Shown: positions 31,229-42,569, counted from the first letter of the stretch. The stretch: DNA of 64,000 nucleotides from Cryoendolithus antarcticus (GCA_002077065.1 NAJO01000028.1:62001-126000); one strand, 5' to 3'. Numbers and translations are program-made. The notes: a model not told the origin generated them from the sequence alone.

Positions 31229-31546
31229 CGAAACGCACAAAGCTATGTAACTCACGTTCTTGCATGGCTGCTTGACGGCTTCACATCGATCTGCGCTCTG
31301 TTGGGCATTCGAGTTTCCTTACGCGAAGCTCGTCTTGTGCCTATCGTCTTGCAACTTAGATTGCCAAGGTTTTCCGGATTGCCCGAATGAGGTCGCCCGC
31401 CTCTCTCCAACTCCGATCTCCTTTCCTCAACTCAATTTCATGGCCCTCACTTCTGCCTCTTGTAGAGCACCATGCATGCTGGTCTTGTCAGGCGCATCGA
31501 CTCAATATTAGCATGGCGAGATGCAAGTCCCTGAAGCTTGCTCAAC
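31229..31546. other. Intergenic
   Basis: The 318 bp between the transporter stop and the deacetylase start are T/C-rich in the last half. No gene recognised. Confidence 0.4.
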
Positions 31547-32329
31547 ATGCCGCTCTTCTTGCGCCTTCCTCGGCCCTTCTCTCGACGTAAAGCAAAACGG
31601 ACCCGGATGGCTATTCAAATCGCAATCGCGGTGATTTGTCTACTCGTCGTCCTGCCAGCGTACATCATATATAAGCCTCCGCGCTTCGTGATATCATACT
31701 TTCAGGAGAGGTTCCCTTCAGTTCTCTTCCACGTTCAGACGACACGTAAGATCATTGCGTTGACCATCGATGATGCGCCTTCAGCTCATACGTTGGAGAT
31801 CCTGGAGGTGTTGAAGAAACACAACGCGACTGCGACATTCTTCGTCATTGGAGATCAGGTCAATGGTCGCGAGGGCATTCTGACGAACATTCTGCAGCAT
31901 GGCCATGAGCTTGGCAACCATGCCACGCACGACGAGCCATCAATATCTCTGCCGTCCGATGTCTTAGCTGAGCAGATCTCCTCCGTCGACTCGCTGCTGA
32001 GCGATGCATACATCACCGCTAATGTCACCCGACAATCTTTCTGGTTTCGTCCCGGCTCCGGCGTCTTCAGTCAGCGTGTTCTTGACATCGCCGAGAAAGC
32101 AGACTACAAGACCGTACTGGGTAGCATCTACCCTCACGACCCTTTTATCCGGTACTGGCGAGTCAACGCGTGGCATGTGCTTAGCATGGCTCGCCCAGGT
32201 GCTGTGATCATTTGTCATGACCGCAGGTCGTGGACCGCCCCGATGCTGAAGCGAGTGTTGACGGAGCTCCACAATCGTGGCTTCGAGGTAGTGTCGGTGA
32301 GTAAGCTGCTAGAGGCAACGAAAGGCTGA
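31547..32329 (+). CDS. Polysaccharide (chitin-type) deacetylase, NodB domain, membrane-anchored
   Basis: The intronless 260-residue protein starts at the ATG at 31547. It has a basic N-terminus and one membrane span (MAIQIAIAVICLLVVLPAYI), so it is likely a type II membrane or signal-anchor protein. The NodB motifs are present: TIDDAPSAHT (catalytic and metal-binding aspartates), LGNHATHDEP (metal-binding histidines), FRPGSGVFS (motif 3) and GAVIICHDRRS (late histidine motif). Such enzymes remove N- or O-acetyl groups from chitin, chito-oligosaccharides or related glycans. It lacks chitin-binding modules. It follows the collagen-WSC gene and the sugar transporter on the same strand, a possible surface-related neighbourhood. 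Confidence 0.88.
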   Translation: MPLFLRLPRPFSRRKAKRTRMAIQIAIAVICLLVVLPAYIIYKPPRFVISYFQERFPSVLFHVQTTRKIIALTIDDAPSAHTLEILEVLKKHNATATFFVIGDQVNGREGILTNILQHGHELGNHATHDEPSISLPSDVLAEQISSVDSLLSDAYITANVTRQSFWFRPGSGVFSQRVLDIAEKADYKTVLGSIYPHDPFIRYWRVNAWHVLSMARPGAVIICHDRRSWTAPMLKRVLTELHNRGFEVVSVSKLLEATKG

Positions 32330-33361
32330 ACGTATATTTCATTGGATCGTCGCCATCAGCGCGGCGAATCGACAGATTCCCGACTTGCGGTGTCACAACA
32401 CTACAGTAACAACTCGCAGCACACGGATCACGAGCTCGCTATCGACTTACACTGCCCTCGCGCAGCGTTCGTTGTGCTGTGCATGTTGCATACGGCGCAT
32501 CACCCGCACGTCGTATCACTCGCATGGCGCATCACTCGAACAGAGCATCACTCACACGGCGCACCACTCACACGGCGCACCACTCACACGGCGCACCACT
32601 CACACGGCGTATCACTTGCACGATGCACTGCTACCACGACGCATCGGAACGATATTGACCGCACAACACCAACGGAACCACCGTTCCACTTCAGTAATTA
32701 CGCAGATCACGCGATTTGAATCGTATTGTATCCGAATTTTGCTGCAGATCTCGCGATGATTAAGCTTGAGTCAGCGGATAGAGCTACACTCATTCACGCA
32801 ACGAAGACGGCGGAGAGGAATTGATCTTCGCAGCACTCTTTAGCGAGTGGTCGTTGTCGAAGCGCTTAAAGGCGCACACGTGGTAGTGCGCTTCGCACTC
32901 ACGCCAAACGCATTCATCAAGGTGTGTCTCGAAGAGTGTCGGATGGCGCCAGGCACGCGTCACGGAGAGTCAGTCTCGGGGATAAACAACGAGGTCTAAG
33001 CTCGACTGACCGACGATGACAAGCGCCATTTCTTTGAAGGCACCGACATTGCTTTGGACAGCGGCAGAATCATATACTTCGTCGAGCAATTCTCGGTTTT
33101 CGCTGAAGACGAGGGCCGCAAGCGCCAATACGATGTCAACGGCGCCAATCATCGACATAACCAACATCTACGAAAAGGATTTCGAAGAATTGAAGGCTCG
33201 GTTGAACAACGTACCAGACACTAAGCGTCGCGCGATGAAGAGACTGAAGGTTCGCGATCCGCACTAATCCCTGAACACAACCAGCACTGGTTCCTGCAAG
33301 GGACGCCCAAGAGAGGACTCGCGAACAGAGAGGAAGCCGGGGAAGCAGCCGCGGTGTAACA
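32330..33361. other. Gene-poor stretch with tandem repeat and coding-like fragment
   Basis: This region contains the 16-bp tandem repeat described separately and, at about 33012-33224, a protein-like plus-strand frame (DDDKRHFFEGTDIALDSGRI and on) that ends in TAA without a recognisable start. The latter is probably part of the decayed coding relic that follows. Confidence 0.4.
32501..32628. repeat. 16-bp tandem repeat, eight units
   Basis: Eight units of 16 bp follow each other in strict register. Units 4-6 (32549-32596) are identical, CACTCACACGGCGCAC; unit 7 differs at the end (GTAT), and units 1-3 and 8 are diverged. A further degenerate unit is visible on each side. It lies 170 bp after the deacetylase stop. 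There is no spacer structure, so it is a minisatellite and not a CRISPR. Confidence 0.85.
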
Positions 33362-34882
33362 ATGAGCAAGAGGAAGGCGACTTGACCTACGTTGAAGAAG
33401 GGTTTCAGCGAGGAGGACAGCGAAGATAAGAGCAGACCGCGCCGCCGCAGACCCATCATTAGTCAAGAGACACGCGGCCTTGAAGCCAAGCCCACTCGTT
33501 TTGAGCGCAGACTTGGTTTCACGTCAAGCCTCGAGCAGGTTCCAACTTGGCGCAACTCAGCTGAGCTCGTGTAGCACGGGCTCCTATACCGTTCCAACAT
33601 CTACGATACTCTCATCCGCCTCGCGTCACCCACTCTCTACAAGTCGATCGCACCGGAGCTACTTCGACTCACCAAGCGCTCCCAACGTCGAGACAATCCA
33701 CATCCTCTTTGACGCTCAGATCACTCCATATTCCGTAAGCTCCATCGGGAGTACTTGCGTGCTCCCGACCTCGACCACGCCGAAGAAGCTCGTCTTACGG
33801 CAGAGATCGAGCATTCCGCCCTCAGAATCAATGGCAGGTTGAAGAACTTCATGATCCTCGCGAATCGTGTGGAACAACCCGAGAGATTTGTCCAAGTACT
33901 CAACTCGAGTAGCCTAAGTCTTATATACGGCCGCTGTTACTCGCCCTACTGCATCCAGACGTGCTACTCGCGTGGTCCAACGGCTGGCTGTTTGCAAACT
34001 TAAAATGCTTCCGATCTCGCCGCAGGTTTGACGTACAGCGAAGCGCTCCTAAGACTTTACCACGTTCCAGGGTGATAATATCCTTCTATATTCTCGACCG
34101 GAAGACGCAATCATACCGATGGCGCAGAAACGTCAACTCGATGCGCGCGTCATCACGTTGCAGTATGACGCGAACCAGCCCACAAGCTCGTCTCGGAGTA
34201 CCACTGCCTTCACAAGGCTCCAGAACGAGGCCATGCCCATCCTTTCCTGCGCGCCGATAGAACCGCGTGGCATGTAGCTCATGACTACACCATGCCGTAT
34301 GGCAGGCCGTGGGCAGACTCGAAAGACTACAGCACAGATCAGCTGAAGTCTGGGGCGCTGCCGCTGTACGACGCTATAAATTCAATAAGCACGCGCGACG
34401 ACCTTCCCCCATCTCATGCCAAGCTATCAGATCAGCTCACATATATGATCCTGTACATGATCAACGAAACGAATGAGATTCTGCGCCGATGGGCTCATCG
34501 GCAATGGCCGGCTGGCATCCGGCTCAACGGATGGCCGATTTTGAACCGCGTGCCAGCTCGCGAGCCAGCAATATCCTGATCGCAGCAACATGGGAGATAC
34601 TGCCACCTCGCCGAGCGCGACGCATTTGCGTTCATTGGAGGTGTTCACTTCTTCGAGATGGCACAGGCAAATCCTGTACTGCAATTACACCTCAAGGTTC
34701 GGGTCCTGTGCCTCGGTAGAGCGGAGCACATCAACATTGCTGGCAACGAGGCGAAGAGGGATCCCTCTCATATGTGTGCAGCGCTTCGAGCACAAGCGCA
34801 TACGCCTCGCTGGAGGTATCACCCACAGCACACCGCATCTGCAAAACATCATGACTGTCCATCAGCACGTTTGAGCTCCTGA
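33362..34882 (+). pseudogene. Decayed protein-coding relic with C-to-T type stop codons
   Basis: From an ATG at 33362 (MSKRKAT) one frame runs for about 500 codons and reads like protein (IYDTLIRLASPTLYKSIAPE; GALPLYDAINSISTRDDL; MAQANPVLQLHLKVRVL), but is broken by TGA 33383, TAG 33572, TGA 33710, TAA 34001, TGA 34073, TAA 34076, TGA 34166, TGA 34577 and TGA 34880. Each can derive from CAG, CAA or CGA by a C-to-T change, as expected from RIP or cytosine deamination. I do not recognise the family. Introns could hide some stops, but not this many. Confidence 0.6.
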
Positions 34883-36869
34883 TACTGCAGTTTTCATCGT
34901 AACAACGGCACAACTGCCACAGCTCGATGCGCGCGGAATTCCCTCAAACTTCGTCATTGGCAGACCAGACAATTTAGTATCTCAGGCTTCGACTACATCA
35001 TTACGTCAACAAAAGCATGGGGTGCAAACCGCGTTGCGTCGTCGGAGAACCAAGATGGCCTACCAGGGTTAGTCTATGCTCGCATATGGGAGTCCATGAT
35101 CGTTAAAAGAGCAAAAGAATATGCGCACCATCGCCAATGCAGTGATTGTAGCTTGTGTGCTATTCACCATCTCATTGATATCGGCCGCGTACTTATCAGT
35201 GAGTCAGCAGTTGAGGGGAGGTAGGCGATCATCGCCAAGAGCTGATGTCTAGATATGGAATCGCGCAGTGGCGCCAGCCTGGTCTCCGTCGCAACCATCT
35301 TCCTAGGACTCTCATGATGCATGGCCTGACTTTGCTCGTCACGCTGGACTGGTAGGAGGCGTCCGCAGTTAGTCCGCAGACGCCTTGAACCATCTCGAAT
35401 AGTGGTGCAGGTTCTTAGGAGCGACTGAAGGCGTTACACAGCTGCCCGTTGACGAGTCGCGACTAGAGCTTTGGCTATCTAGTGTGAGTGATGCGACAAG
35501 TCGATTCATTCTCTCCTTCACAACGGCAGAATTCCTGCTGGTTCTGCTGAGCAAACTACGACAACGCATTGGCTCAGATAAAGGCACGCGGTCACATTGT
35601 AGCGCTCGCGGCGAAGCGCAAGGCGGCAGACGTCTTGCGTCGCGCAGATCACATTACCAAGCGCATGTTCGCCGACGAGTAGTATACAGTGTCTGCTTGC
35701 TCAGATTAGAACGAGATATTTGGCCAAGAGATGCTTTCTCATCACGTCGCCGACGTAGAGCAAGAAGAGAAGTGAATGTCGTTTTTGGAAAGTCCAGAGG
35801 GCAGCCGAAGACAACAACAGCGGTGAACTTCCCCGAGGAGCTCGCCATATATGACAGCAATCTCTCAGTCCTACTCAACACCTTTCCATACTCCGTCGAC
35901 GACGAGAGCCGGGATACTGTTGGGTCTGATACTTTCTTGCAGGCGGATCTTCTCGATCTTGCTCAGACACCAGACATTGGTGAGCTCGAACTGCAACCGT
36001 CCCCGAAAGTAAGGCGGCAGGCACCGAGCTCGTTACCGAACACAACGGAAGAAATTACCGACCGGAACGCCACGAGGGTCACACGACCTGAGGACGTTGC
36101 GCTGCCGTCAATTGAGCGGACCACCCAGCCTCAGCGCCTCGAAGACATTGTCAACCTCCCCGAACAAGTGGTTGCGCAAACGAGCACTACCGCACAGTCG
36201 GGTAACATACCGAGCGCTCAAGCAGCCAACGCGCTGTACGCACCCCAACTCAAACCACCCATCAATCGTGTGCTAGCACGCGCGGCTGCGAGCGATTCCG
36301 AAACACTGAAGACCACGGCCACTCCCAACGAGATCTAGTCGCACCTCAACGACGTCAACCAAGACGTCCGCTCCGTAGGACCAAGTGGTTGAGGAAGAAC
36401 GGCAAGCGCCAGAGACAGTCGAACGCGTGGTGACTTCTGATACACACGTGAACCTCGCCTACGACCAACGCGTACTGTGCGTTGAGGCAGGGGTGATGAC
36501 GAAGGCAGAAGAGCATTCTGCGCCTGCCAACGCACATCGCAATAACACTGCTACACATCGAGTCGCTGGTCGCCACGCCTAGGACGTCAAGGTTCCTCTT
36601 GACCATGAGACTGACCGTGCCGTGCGCCGAGCGAACGAGAGTGAAGCTGTAGATCTCGAAGCTTGGGCTGGGAGTTGGGCTCCTGTGTAGAATTATGTTA
36701 GAGCCAGTCGTTTCAAGCCCCAGCTATCACTGACTGAGAACAATCTCGAGAATGCAAGAGCGTTCTCGGACCTCTCACGGGCCTCGCGTGAGATCTGGGC
36801 CTTCTTCAGCTGTAATTACGAGCGCAGCATACTCGTCGGACGGCGAGCAATTGAATACAATACCTAGTT
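34883..36869 (+). pseudogene. Continuation of decayed coding relic, frames shifted
   Basis: Protein-like reading continues with frame changes. After 34886 a frame reads VFIVTTAQLPQLDARGIPSN and later MRTIANAVIVACVLFTISLI, a signal-peptide or membrane-like segment, with in-frame TAG codons before 35500. Near 35552-35810 another frame reads KAADVLRRADHITKRMFADE with TAG and TGA stops. From about 35820 to 36338 a frame is open for over 170 codons (EELAIYDSNLSVLLNTFPYS). A last part, 36385-36869, has two TAG codons. It may be one large gene or several. The family is not recognised. Confidence 0.45.
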
Positions 36870-38048
36870 ATTTGGTCTGCTTACAAGACGACTGCGGCGG
36901 CGATGATTAGTATGTTCTCATCCAGGCTTAACAATTGTGGGTTGCCCCACCCAACAACGGTCCAGCTCGGGGAGCCATCTTCGTTACTCGAAAACGGCAC
37001 GCCTCGTTCCAGGCAAGCTGCAGGAGTGTACACGTAGTGCGGTCCCGCGCATATACAGATACTCACAAAGGAGCACCCAACGATTCTCGCACAGACGACA
37101 GACCTAGACTGCCAGCCTCAGACGCAATGTCATCCGATCACATTGCAACCCAACACTCGCGCTCAAGGAGCAACCCATTCCCTCCTACAACGATGACAGC
37201 ATTACAGAGTACGTTACGTACGATGCAGAACTCGAAGTCCACTTGTACATCATCGCCTTTCCCACAGAAATCTGTGTCGACATGTAGGAGGTAGGGGCGG
37301 ACAGCCACGTGCGTCGAAAGCAGGGTTCGGGTCTCGTTCTGGAATCAATGTTCGTCCAGTCGTCGTGATCGTCGTCGTAGCCTTGTCCCAGCGCGACCGA
37401 GACGGCTCCGTGGCGAGCTTCTCTCCTTTCGTGTTCTCACTCTTCATCTACAGTTTGCTACTCCTGACTTACACTCTCGAGTCACTAGGAACGGACAGCA
37501 CTGATCCTCTTCACTGGCCCCTTATTACATCATCTTGACACACTTCGTCATCATTGATGGTTTGAAGTCTCCGTTCACTTCAATGTCATGCCACTGATGT
37601 TCTTCACTAATGCGTCTTCGTTTGTCCATCCCCTGACTTCTCGTCCTCTCGCTTAAACTCCATCGGCTCGATTCGATGCAGGACCTTGACGTCAATGATA
37701 CACTTTCCATCACTCTGAGTTCCTCCTTTCGCTGGCAATCATTCATTTCCGTTCACTGCGGTCCACTTCCATCATGTGCGACTTCATCAGCACCCTATCA
37801 CCCTCCAGCACGCGCATGTCAAGACAAAGCACTTCGAGACGCGGGTGGTGTATCGAGAGACGCACCAAGCTGACCCTTGCAGACACCTGGAAATCTCAGA
37901 GCTATCAGTTAGCTTACGAAGCTCGGCTCAATTGACACAAGTTTGTTGTCAGTGGGTGACATGAGACTCGGGAACAAGGTGCAGCGATGGTAGAAGTTGA
38001 TCCTACGGTACTACCCTCTAGACTCCTCACCCGGACACGTCTAACAAT
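36870..38048. other. Gene-poor intergenic region
   Basis: About 1.2 kb between the decayed relic and the MRC1 stop. Only short frames are seen (for example minus 37525-37746), none with a recognisable domain. Confidence 0.4.
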
Positions 38049-41000
38049 CTACTCCCACCCTCCACCAGACATCCTCGACATGGATGCCGAAGCTGCCCTC
38101 CTCAACGCGGCAACCTTCGCCGTAGCTTCTGCCTTCCTGACAGCACCAGCTTCGAGTACCGCCCTTCGCTCCTCAGCCCGAGCCTGTGCAGCGAACGAGC
38201 TCTTCCAACTTCCACTCCTCGTGCCAGCTCCCACAGTGACACCTCTATCACCACTAGCCCTGGCCCCGTGCCCGATGGTGACACCTCTCTCATTCGCCCC
38301 TGAAGCAGTCATATTCGTCGTCGCACGCCGCATGAGCGAAGGCGCCTTACCCGCAGCCGTAGCATTACCCCATGCCGACCTCGATCCCGTCGAAGAGCTA
38401 CTCGAGCTGTTCCCACGCTTGAGACTCAAGCGATCGAGCACCGCACCTGCAACAGGCTTCGCAGGCGTCCTACGCTGCAAAGCTGGCAGGCGGGGTGGAG
38501 GCATGAGTGCCGCGTCTTCCACTGCCTTCGGGTTCGGGGCAAAGCCTCCGCTATTCTGCCGGGCCAGCTCGGCGGCTTCATCTTCTTCAGCTTCATCTTC
38601 GTCGTCGCTGACGAGGTGGATACGACCGTCGGTCCTCAGTGGGCCATCGGCGTACTCGTCTTCGGAGTCAGAGCCGACATCATCAGGGTCAACGAAAGTG
38701 TTATTGGCTTGGCCAGGCTCATCGAGCAGGAAGCTGAGACTTTCGCGGACTTGGAGGAGGGAAGTTGGCCGGCTGAAGGCTGCGTCGTCGACCTTCAGTC
38801 GGCGCTCCTGTGGTCGTGGTCGGACTGGCTTCACCTCGATGTCGGCTTCTGCCCGTTGCGTGTTGCCACTGACTTCTTGAAGTGGCAAAGGTGCAGCCTC
38901 TATCTGCGATTGTTGACTCTCCTCTGCCAGTCCGGCATCATCTTCATCAGGCTCTTGATCGTCAAGATCGACAACGTCCTCAACCTCGGCGTCATCATCA
39001 GCGATCGCGCGCAAGAAAGCATCCTTCCCTTTCGTCTGCTTGCCCTTCTCCATCCAGTCTCGGACACCTTCGTCTTGCAACAGCAACCTTCTCTTCTTCG
39101 CTTCTTCTCTCTGCCGTATCTGTCGACGCCTCACTACGACATCATCCTCGTCTTCGTCCAGATCCCAGCCACCGCCTGCAGTCCGCCTTCGCAGAGCGCC
39201 TGTAGTCAAGTCCTTGTAGAGCTTCTTCGTCGCCTCCTCATCATCAGCACGCTGCCGGTCAGCAAAGTGTGCAGCGATGGCCCGCTCGTCAACCTCAACA
39301 TGAGATGAGTCGATCATGGCAGCGTCTTCTGCCGTCTCAGGAGCGATCATGTCGGTGTCATCGCCACCTAGCCCAGCATACTCGTCTTCGGACTCCTCGG
39401 CTTGGTCTTCCATCATACGCTTGAGCTCTAGCTCGGCCTCTGCACGATCAGCAGCACCCAGCGTCTCGATACGACGGCGCTTCATCTCTCGAAAGGCGTC
39501 CTTCTTATTAGGCTGCGGAACGTCCTCGTCACTGTCATCTGCGACAACAGGCTTGCGCTTTGTGAGGCGACCGCGCTTATGTGCTGCCGAGGGCATTGGA
39601 CTTTCACTGACACGGAGCTGGACTGTAGGCTGTGTCTCATTATCTTCTTCAAGCACTGAGTCGAGGGTAAGCTCCCGTTGCAGCTGGCCGCGACGCACTG
39701 CAGAGCAAGGAGAAACCATGCCAGCATCCTGAGTCGGCTCCCAACCTAGCGTCTCAACCAGTCCACTGTGTTGACGGGTCAGGCCGGGTACCGGTGTCTC
39801 CGGCAGCTGCGTCTCCCAGTTCAGCTGAACCTCCTGGGTTTCGACATCAGTCGGACGCTGCGTCTGGCTCTCATCTGCTGTAGCGTCGGCGTCAAATGAT
39901 TGGAAGGTAGGTGGCATCGACATTGTGCTCATGGGTGCGATGCGACCAAGCATATCAAAGCCGTCCATTTGGCTGTCCTCTTGCGTAGGGGTTTGCATCG
40001 TCGCGTTGAACGCTTGAGTTGGCGACATGATCTTGGGAGCTCCTGCACCTCCAAAGCCGAACGCCGCAAAGGGATCCTCGTAGGCGTCCTCCCGCGGCGC
40101 GGCGACTGTGGGACCGTCCTCATCTTCGTCGTCCTCCAGGATGGCACGAGACTTGCGCGACTTGCGCACCGGCAAGGGGTTCATCTCTAGACTGTCAGTC
40201 TGAGTGGCAGGGCGTTGAAGCTGACTGTTTGCGACAGGAAGTGATGGATCTTTGGCAACGTCGTCGTGAGGTCCTTCGGACGCTACCTCTGCGTCATCCT
40301 CATCGCCTTCTGCATCGCCTTCGTCCTCGGTCGACTCGTCCGCTGCATCGTCAACGAGCTCGTTCCCATCATTTCCGACTCCTTCACCTTCATCCTCACT
40401 ACCGCTCATGGCGTAGTCGCCATCTTCGCTCTCGTCGTCACTAGCATCCATAGCCACCTCCTCACCTGCCTCTTTCCTTGCAGCCTTCTCTGACTTTCTC
40501 AGATCCTCAGCCTCCTGCCTGGCTTTCTCTAGCAAGTTCTCGAAAGACTCTGATTCCCTCTCACGTTCTTCGGCATTCTGCACGATGATCCCCTTCGCCC
40601 GTAGCTCCTGCAATCGCTCAAGCTGAGCTTCATGTGCCTGTTCGCGAGCGCGTTTACGCAGTCGTGCCTCGAGAACTTGGGGGTGGACTGATGGCTTCAC
40701 GCTTCCGGGTTTGTTGGGCCTCGCATCGTTCTGGCCAATATGCGAGAGATGCTTGAGGATGTGAATGGCGTTCGAGTGACTTCCTGCCTTCTTTGCCGGC
40801 TGGACACGATCAAAGACCTGCAGGTGTCGCGGCATGGGCTGCAGTATCTCCAGGTCGTCATTATGATCATTAGGTTCAACCCTTCGTGACACTGATTTTT
40901 TCCCCCATCGAGCGAGATTGGACCCAGCTTCCTCGTGAACATGCTCTGTAGGAGCACTAACAACGTCCAGTGGCCGCTGCGAGGATCTAAGGAGTTCGTC

Positions 41001-42185
41001 GATGTCTGGCAGCTCCTCATCGTCCGCCACCATGCTATCAAGCGTGTCCTGTCTGATTGGCACCATCTTCGCCAAAGCTCCCGAATCGACTAGCATCTTC
41101 TGCTTGTCGAACGGAGTTGGTGGGCTAGAAGGTGGCGTAGACCTGAGCTCTCGACGCAGACTGCGCGCTGGCGAGGGATCTATCGGATCGCTGTTAGGTG
41201 CGGATGAAGAGTCCCGTGGCTGTGGCGAAGGAACAGGAGTCTGACGAAAGTTGAATTTGGCAAACAATTCAGTGGTGCTGAACTTCTTCTTGACCTTCAT
41301 CTGATGTGCTAGAGCCTGCTGGCGAGACATCCTCTGAGTCTCGCGTTCCATCTCAAGTAGTGCTCGCTTGCTGGCTTTCCGAGTAGGTCGCGCGGCGTCG
41401 GAGAGGATTCGATCCACCTCAGGGTTGGCGGCTACGTTCTCCTCAGCCTCAAAGATCTCGTCGGGTAGATCCAACGATGCATGCGCGGAGACTATCTGAT
41501 TGCTGTCCTCGGCGTGTGCAGCTTTAGCGGCTTCAAGAGCAAGTCGCTCCTCTCGCTTCTGAGCCACGAGTTGTGCAAGTCTTTGTTTCGAGGTGAGAGC
41601 CAATGGGTTTGCGGGCAGATCGTCTTCAGCGTCGTCCTGATTGCTCAGTAATGATTTCGCGGGACTAACAAACAAGCTGTTGCCGTGCGCTGCTGGACTT
41701 AGGGTGAGAGGCCGTGTCGAAGCTACGTTTAAATCACGTTTACGCTTGAGGCCTGAGGATTTGACAGGAGTCGCTGAGTACAGATCTTCGTCGCTGCCGT
41801 CGTGGTCCGAGTCCAGAGCAGGCCGCACCTGAGAAGTAGATGGCGAGGTAGCGTTTTGCAGCATGCTTCTTGCAGCTCTCCCAGCAGGGCGTCGCACCAG
41901 ATCGTCGTCAGCATCCTCGTCTATATCCGAAGAAGCCTTAGCATAACCAGCATCCGTGGTGCGTGCAATGGGCTGAGAGGAGACGTCGCCGTCATCTCCG
42001 TCGCTCTCGTCTAGGAATGGTGATGCTACTTTCGTGTTTGGCAAGGGCGCATGCCGTGCTGGAGGAGACGGTGTAGGTGCATCGTCAATATCAGCCAGCA
42101 TCTTAGCGATCTTCGTGCGAGGGCTGAGGAAGTCATCGGACATTGGGTCGGCCAGCCCATCGAAAGTCGAGCTTTGGGATGACAT
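38049..42185 (-). CDS. MRC1: Mrc1/claspin-like DNA replication checkpoint mediator
   Basis: A single exon encodes 1378 residues. Mrc1 travels with the replication fork and relays Mec1/ATR signals to Rad53/Chk2. The conserved block ASKRALLEMERETQRMSRQQ followed by KKKFSTTELFAKFNFRQTP (about residues 290-330) is diagnostic. The MRC1-like domain is in the C-terminal half (EESEDEYAGLGGDDTDMI; VDERAIAAHFADRQRADDEE; KDLTTGALRRRTAGGGWDLD). The tail NTFVDPDDVGSDSEDEYADG is also typical. Many S/T-Q sites (for example DSQMDG, ESQTQRP, ETQEVQ, ESQQSQ) could be Mec1/Tel1 targets. Very acidic, largely disordered composition fits the family. It is divergent from the PPR-like gene. Confidence 0.9.
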   Translation of the reverse strand: MSSQSSTFDGLADPMSDDFLSPRTKIAKMLADIDDAPTPSPPARHAPLPNTKVASPFLDESDGDDGDVSSQPIARTTDAGYAKASSDIDEDADDDLVRRPAGRAARSMLQNATSPSTSQVRPALDSDHDGSDEDLYSATPVKSSGLKRKRDLNVASTRPLTLSPAAHGNSLFVSPAKSLLSNQDDAEDDLPANPLALTSKQRLAQLVAQKREERLALEAAKAAHAEDSNQIVSAHASLDLPDEIFEAEENVAANPEVDRILSDAARPTRKASKRALLEMERETQRMSRQQALAHQMKVKKKFSTTELFAKFNFRQTPVPSPQPRDSSSAPNSDPIDPSPARSLRRELRSTPPSSPPTPFDKQKMLVDSGALAKMVPIRQDTLDSMVADDEELPDIDELLRSSQRPLDVVSAPTEHVHEEAGSNLARWGKKSVSRRVEPNDHNDDLEILQPMPRHLQVFDRVQPAKKAGSHSNAIHILKHLSHIGQNDARPNKPGSVKPSVHPQVLEARLRKRAREQAHEAQLERLQELRAKGIIVQNAEERERESESFENLLEKARQEAEDLRKSEKAARKEAGEEVAMDASDDESEDGDYAMSGSEDEGEGVGNDGNELVDDAADESTEDEGDAEGDEDDAEVASEGPHDDVAKDPSLPVANSQLQRPATQTDSLEMNPLPVRKSRKSRAILEDDEDEDGPTVAAPREDAYEDPFAAFGFGGAGAPKIMSPTQAFNATMQTPTQEDSQMDGFDMLGRIAPMSTMSMPPTFQSFDADATADESQTQRPTDVETQEVQLNWETQLPETPVPGLTRQHSGLVETLGWEPTQDAGMVSPCSAVRRGQLQRELTLDSVLEEDNETQPTVQLRVSESPMPSAAHKRGRLTKRKPVVADDSDEDVPQPNKKDAFREMKRRRIETLGAADRAEAELELKRMMEDQAEESEDEYAGLGGDDTDMIAPETAEDAAMIDSSHVEVDERAIAAHFADRQRADDEEATKKLYKDLTTGALRRRTAGGGWDLDEDEDDVVVRRRQIRQREEAKKRRLLLQDEGVRDWMEKGKQTKGKDAFLRAIADDDAEVEDVVDLDDQEPDEDDAGLAEESQQSQIEAAPLPLQEVSGNTQRAEADIEVKPVRPRPQERRLKVDDAAFSRPTSLLQVRESLSFLLDEPGQANNTFVDPDDVGSDSEDEYADGPLRTDGRIHLVSDDEDEAEEDEAAELARQNSGGFAPNPKAVEDAALMPPPRLPALQRRTPAKPVAGAVLDRLSLKRGNSSSSSSTGSRSAWGNATAAGKAPSLMRRATTNMTASGANERGVTIGHGARASGDRGVTVGAGTRSGSWKSSFAAQARAEERRAVLEAGAVRKAEATAKVAALRRAASASMSRMSGGGWE

Positions 42186-42569
42186 GGCGAAGTCTCCGAC
42201 GCGTGTACTGATGGCCAGATTCTGTGCAAAGGGTAGGGTTTCAGTACACTGAATGAGCTATGCGAAAGGCTGTCGACATGGCCAGATAGTCCGTGATGCA
42301 AGAATGTCAATGCGATGTTTGTCGAAAGCAGATGTAGGTGTTTGCTCATATGCTGAATGGTTCGTGAGACGCGCCGAGGATCTACGCGACGCGTTCTTTT
42401 ACGTATTGCGCAAAGCTACCAACGGCAGACGGTAGACTCCCGAACATCAAATTGTCAAAGGCCCTCCCCCATACAGAGAGCATGGAATCAATGCACTGTA
42501 CATATATAATGGCATGAATGTCCTCCAATGCTGTCGCTCTTCGACGCATTATCCGCTCGCTAGGCCACC
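42186..42569. other. Intergenic, divergent promoter region
   Basis: The 384 bp between MRC1 and the PPR-like gene. An ATG at 42518 opens the alternative frame discussed for the PPR-like gene. Nothing else seen. Confidence 0.4.

Noticed and set aside
26440..32329. Biosynthetic or virulence gene cluster of collagen-WSC protein, transporter and deacetylase
   Set aside because: No backbone biosynthetic enzyme or shared regulatory motif; same-strand neighbours only.
32501..32628. CRISPR-like array
   Set aside because: Units are directly adjacent with no spacers, and the host is a eukaryote.
37987..38880. 297-codon plus-strand frame, A/S/P-rich
   Set aside because: Antisense to the conserved 3' part of MRC1; low-complexity mirror of acidic repeats.
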